From: Methylobacterium sp. J-030
Lineage (GTDB): Bacteria > Pseudomonadota > Alphaproteobacteria > Rhizobiales > Beijerinckiaceae
NCBI RefSeq assembly: GCF_022829545.1
Contig: NZ_JAKSYM010000084.1
Span: 48,557-112,556, forward strand
Direction: 5' to 3'
Length of the DNA: 64,000 nucleotides
Notes under the pieces: generated by a model
Database searches by the model: none
What the model was told of the DNA's origin: nothing
The model's input: only the letters and a program-made list of their open reading frames with translations
Translations under genes and position numbers: made by a program
Part shown: positions 60,999 to 64,000 of the stretch, in pieces
Position numbering within the stretch: position 1 is the first letter of the stretch
Layout: each line of letters starts with the position of its first letter

Positions 60999-62987
60999 TC
61001 AGAACGCCTGCCCCAGGCTGAGATACAGGACGGCCGGGCGCACATGCCCGCCCTTGTAGGGGTCGAGCGGGAAGGCGAGATCCGCGCGGATCGGGCCGAT
61101 CCCGGTGTAGTAGCGCAGGCCGATGCCGACCGACTTCCGAATCTTCTCTTCGAAATCCGGCAGCGCGGAGGCGAAGGCGGTGCCCGCATCGAAGAATGGC
61201 ACGACGCCGATCGTGTCTGTGACCTTGATGCGGGCCTCGACCGAGGTCTCCAGCAGGCTGCGTCCACCGATCGGCAGGTTGTAGGGCCCGATCGGGCCGA
61301 GGGTCCGGTACGGATAGCCGCGCACGGAGCCGCCGCCCCCAGCGAAGAAGCGGAAATTGTCGGGGATGTCGCCGAGGGCTGCGCCTGAGACCGAGCCGAA
61401 GCCGATCCGCCCGGCCAGGATGTACCGGGATTCGTCGTCCAGCGAATAGTAGGTCGAGCCCTGCGCCTTCGCGACGAGGATGCCGGGCGACGAGATCGCC
61501 CCCGGATAGGCGGCGAGCGAGGCGATCGCCCGCACGCCGCGGGTCGGGTCCAGGAGGTTGTCGGTGGAATCGTAGGTGACCGAGGCCGGCACACCGATCA
61601 GCCGGTAATTGACGGTGCCCAGCGCGTCCTTGGAGCGGCCGACCTGCGCGTCGAGGCCGATCTGCGCCGAGACCGTGTCTGAGAACCGGTGCCGGATCGC
61701 CGCGGAGGCGCCGCCGCCGTCAACCAGATAGCTCTGCTGCACCTCGCGGGTGACGAAGGCGTTGGCCAGCAGGTCGTTGCGCGACCCCCAGAGCGCCGGC
61801 TGGACATAGGTGGCCGACAGGCGACCGCCGAGACCGTTGGTGCCGATGCCCGCGATCTTGCGCTGCGTGGCGAACGGATCGCTGCCGAGGCCGAGATAAT
61901 AGATGTCGGCATCGAGCCGGAACGTCTCGCCGCCGCCGAACAGGTTGCGGTTGGCGTAGTAGGCCCGCACGCCCGGGCCATCGACCGTCGAATAGCGCGC
62001 GGAGATGCCGATAAGGTTGCGCTCCCGTTCGTTGACCTCGACGAACAGCGGGAGGTTGCCATCGGCGTCGAGGGCAGTGCCCTCGCGGACCCGCACCCCG
62101 CCGATCGCCTCGATCCGCGCCACCGACCGCCGGATCGCCGCCACCGCCTGGGGCGAGTAGGGATCGCCTGGTTCGGCGTAGATGAAGGAGCGGATCGTGG
62201 CCGGGTCGATGCCGGGGGCTCCGCTGACCGCCACGGGACCGATCCCGGCGACCGGACCCGGATCGACCGTGAAGGTCACGTCCATGACGTGGGCCGCGTC
62301 GTCCACGACCGGATCGCGGGCGATCACCTTCGCGAAGGGGTGACCCTGGCTTCGGAACTGATCGACGATCCGCGCCTCGCGGGCCAGCACCGTGGCGGAG
62401 CGGGCTGGCACGTCATCATCCACGCGGGTGACCCGCGGTGGCAGGATCGCGTCCGGAAACGCCCTGCCGGCTGCGTCGCGCACCACGATCCTGCGCAGGC
62501 GATAGAGCGGTCCGAGATCGATCGCGACCCGGACCGGTACAAGGCCGCGATTGCGCCAGGCCTCGGCGGCACCGACGACCGCCGCGGCTTGGCCGCCGAC
62601 GGGGGCGCCGTCGATCCGAATCGCGACGGTGCCCTGATAGTAGCCATAACCTGACAGGACATCGGCCAGCTTGGCACGGTCGGCCTCCGCCCGGCGCAGA
62701 AGCCCCTCCCCGTCCGGGGGCGGCTCCTGGCGCAGACGGTAGAGAGTCGCGGTGTCCTGAAGCGCTTGCAGGACGTCGGCTTCGTCGGTGCCGGTGATCC
62801 GCACCGTGTACGGCAGGGCGGAGGGGCTCGGCGCCGGCGGCTCGGGCTCGCTCCCGAACAGGCCGAACAGGTCGAAGGCATGCACCGGCAGCGGAATGGC
62901 TGCCGGAAGCAGCATCGCGCCGACGAGCATCAGTCGCGGCAGCACGCGGGCCACGGAAACTGGGTTGGCGGGGCGGGAAACGCGCAA
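60999..62987 (-). CDS. tamA: Outer-membrane assembly protein TamA
   Basis: A 662-residue Omp85-family barrel. A signal peptide (about 17-37, LPRLMLVGAMLLPAAIPLP) precedes POTRA domains (about 55-320; YTVRITGTDEADVLQALQDT, GYGYYQGTVAIRIDG), then the 16-strand barrel (about 330-662) with the conserved GGGGSVRGYPYRTLGP near the lid loop and a C-terminal Phe (YLSLGQAF) as signal for the BAM complex. It is followed without gap by tamB. Start ATG 62987. Confidence 0.95.
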   Translation of the reverse strand: MRVSRPANPVSVARVLPRLMLVGAMLLPAAIPLPVHAFDLFGLFGSEPEPPAPSPSALPYTVRITGTDEADVLQALQDTATLYRLRQEPPPDGEGLLRRAEADRAKLADVLSGYGYYQGTVAIRIDGAPVGGQAAAVVGAAEAWRNRGLVPVRVAIDLGPLYRLRRIVVRDAAGRAFPDAILPPRVTRVDDDVPARSATVLAREARIVDQFRSQGHPFAKVIARDPVVDDAAHVMDVTFTVDPGPVAGIGPVAVSGAPGIDPATIRSFIYAEPGDPYSPQAVAAIRRSVARIEAIGGVRVREGTALDADGNLPLFVEVNERERNLIGISARYSTVDGPGVRAYYANRNLFGGGETFRLDADIYYLGLGSDPFATQRKIAGIGTNGLGGRLSATYVQPALWGSRNDLLANAFVTREVQQSYLVDGGGASAAIRHRFSDTVSAQIGLDAQVGRSKDALGTVNYRLIGVPASVTYDSTDNLLDPTRGVRAIASLAAYPGAISSPGILVAKAQGSTYYSLDDESRYILAGRIGFGSVSGAALGDIPDNFRFFAGGGGSVRGYPYRTLGPIGPYNLPIGGRSLLETSVEARIKVTDTIGVVPFFDAGTAFASALPDFEEKIRKSVGIGLRYYTGIGPIRADLAFPLDPYKGGHVRPAVLYLSLGQAF

Positions 62988-63699
62988 ACCGCGCTCTTCA
63001 GTCCCGACCGAGGTCGGCCGTGCCGCCCAGCTGGATCGTCATCGCTGCTCCCCCCTACGCCGCGCGCTACGACGTACCCCAACCTACCTTATGGCGATGT
63101 GCCGCCCAGGCCAACACCGCGTCGTGCGTCGTCCAGATTGATCGCGGTGCCGGGCCGATCAGGCCACCGACCGCAACGCGACGTGGTCTGACAGGCTGGC
63201 GATTGACGCACCGATCGCGCGGCGCACCCGCATCGGGAGATGGTGTGTTTCCGGTCAGAGGGCGCGGCTTTCGAAGGTGTGCACCGGTTCGGTGCCCAGC
63301 ACGACGACGAGACGCCCCGCCGCAACGTCATACCTATCAGCCAGCCGGGTAGCCATACGAGCCTGTGCTGATCCATCGCAGCATCCTGGACCGCCGCGAC
63401 ATCGTCGAACCGTAACCGTCTCGGCAGAGTGATCTCCGAGGCCACTCGGCTGCGGAAACAGCCAGTGCTTCACCTGAGGCGGGTCATTGACGAGCGCTAT
63501 TGGCTGAGCGAAGTGCCGAGCCCTCGACAAGATCGTGTCGCGCCGGACGGAGGCGGCAAGAGCGCCCTCCCCTGCCCGGCGGATGGCTTGGACGCGCAGA
63601 GCGCAGGTCGGGCGCAGAGTTTTCGTAGGGCGAACACGTGAAAACCCGCGGAGCGGTTGGCTCGGCGGGCTGTGTGGTTGTGTTGTGGTTGGGTGATGT
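62988..63699. other. Region between tamA and tRNA-Met with no confident gene
   Basis: 712 bp. On the minus strand a frame starting MASEITLPRRLRFDDVAAV at 63445 and another ending YDVAAGRLVVVLGTEPVHTF at 63255 overlap in different phases and could be parts of one small broken gene. Neither has a known family. Nearer the tRNA the DNA is G/T-rich (GTGTGGTTGTGTTGTGGTTG at 63671-63690). No repeats or RNA genes were seen apart from the tRNA. Confidence 0.35.
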
Positions 63700-63776
<77 letters not shown>

Positions 63777-63885
63777 CCAGCGTGTACGGCCTGACCGCGG
63801 GCGTGTGCGGTTGGGCCGGATCGGTGATCGTGGTGAGGGAATGGCGCGGGCTCGTGCGCGCCTGCGCGTGTTGGTTGCGATGGGC

Positions 63886-64000
63886 GGGTCTGGCGGCGAC
63901 CGACTCTCCCGTGCCTTGAGACACAGTACCATGGGCGCTGGCGTGTTTAACGGCCGAGTTCGAGATGGGATCGGGTTCTGGGCACGCCGCTCAGGCCACC
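63886..64000 (-). rRNA. rrf: 5S rRNA, 5' end just outside the window
   Basis: Minus-strand sequence matches alphaproteobacterial 5S rRNA: GATCCCATCTCGAACTCGG, CCAGCGCCCATGGTACTGTG and GGGAGAGTCGGTCGCCGCC. The 3' end CCAGACC (63893-63887) should pair with a 5' GGTCTGG, of which only the last GG is inside; about five nucleotides are missing at the right edge. 23S and 16S genes should follow to the right. Confidence 0.93.

Overview
The window is about 70% GC, densely coded DNA from an alphaproteobacterium, most probably Methylobacterium or a close relative in the Hyphomicrobiales (Rhizobiales). This is inferred from the lineage-type DnaG, the RpoD/DnaG/YqeY/CarA neighbourhood, the lptF-lptG-lptD-pdxA-rsmA run, the ELM1-like, OpgC and YARHG proteins, and the short GC-rich palindromic repeats between genes. 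No database search was possible.

Layout. 1-2.1 kb: end of an Anbu (proteasome-like protease) operon with an alpha-E protein and a transglutaminase. 2.2-5.4 kb: minus-strand thiamine operon thiO-thiS-thiG-thiE behind a TPP riboswitch. 5.6-8.9 kb: retropepsin-like protease, a lower-GC glycosyltransferase that runs into its convergent neighbour, and a class III cyclase. 8.9-21.4 kb: housekeeping block of rpoD, dnaG, yqeY-like, carA, carB and greA, broken by a small GNAT unit, a membrane protein and a pseudoazurin. 21.4-31.7 kb: ELM1-like protein, trxB, a LysR regulator, YARHG protein, msrP between inverted repeats, an acyl-CoA ligase, a membrane protein and pepA. 31.9-38.9 kb: LPS export genes lptF, lptG and lptD, then pdxA and rsmA. 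38.9-44.7 kb: a Tim44-like protein and an envelope polysaccharide group (acyltransferase, flippase, SGNH hydrolase, OpgC). 45.0-48.6 kb: the complete dTDP-L-rhamnose set rfbC-rfbB-rfbD-rfbA. 48.7-50.7 kb: an uncharacterised protein and a small lower-GC two-gene unit whose second gene carries an HEPN-type RNase motif. 50.9-56.5 kb: queE, a D,D-carboxypeptidase with a basic tail, a CobW GTPase, nth and HPr. 56.6-63.0 kb: tamA-tamB. The right edge holds initiator tRNA-Met and a 5S rRNA gene, the 3' end of an rRNA operon on the minus strand.

A common theme is the cell envelope: LptFGD, TamAB, OpgC, rhamnose synthesis, a flippase and a carboxypeptidase. The best candidate for an undescribed system is the two-gene unit at 49.87-50.70 kb: an unknown 123-residue protein overlapping by ATGA with a 152-residue HEPN-like protein, in a stretch of atypical base composition. 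The palindromic repeat family, one copy of which supplies the stop codon of thiE, and the inverted repeats flanking msrP are the most notable non-coding structures.
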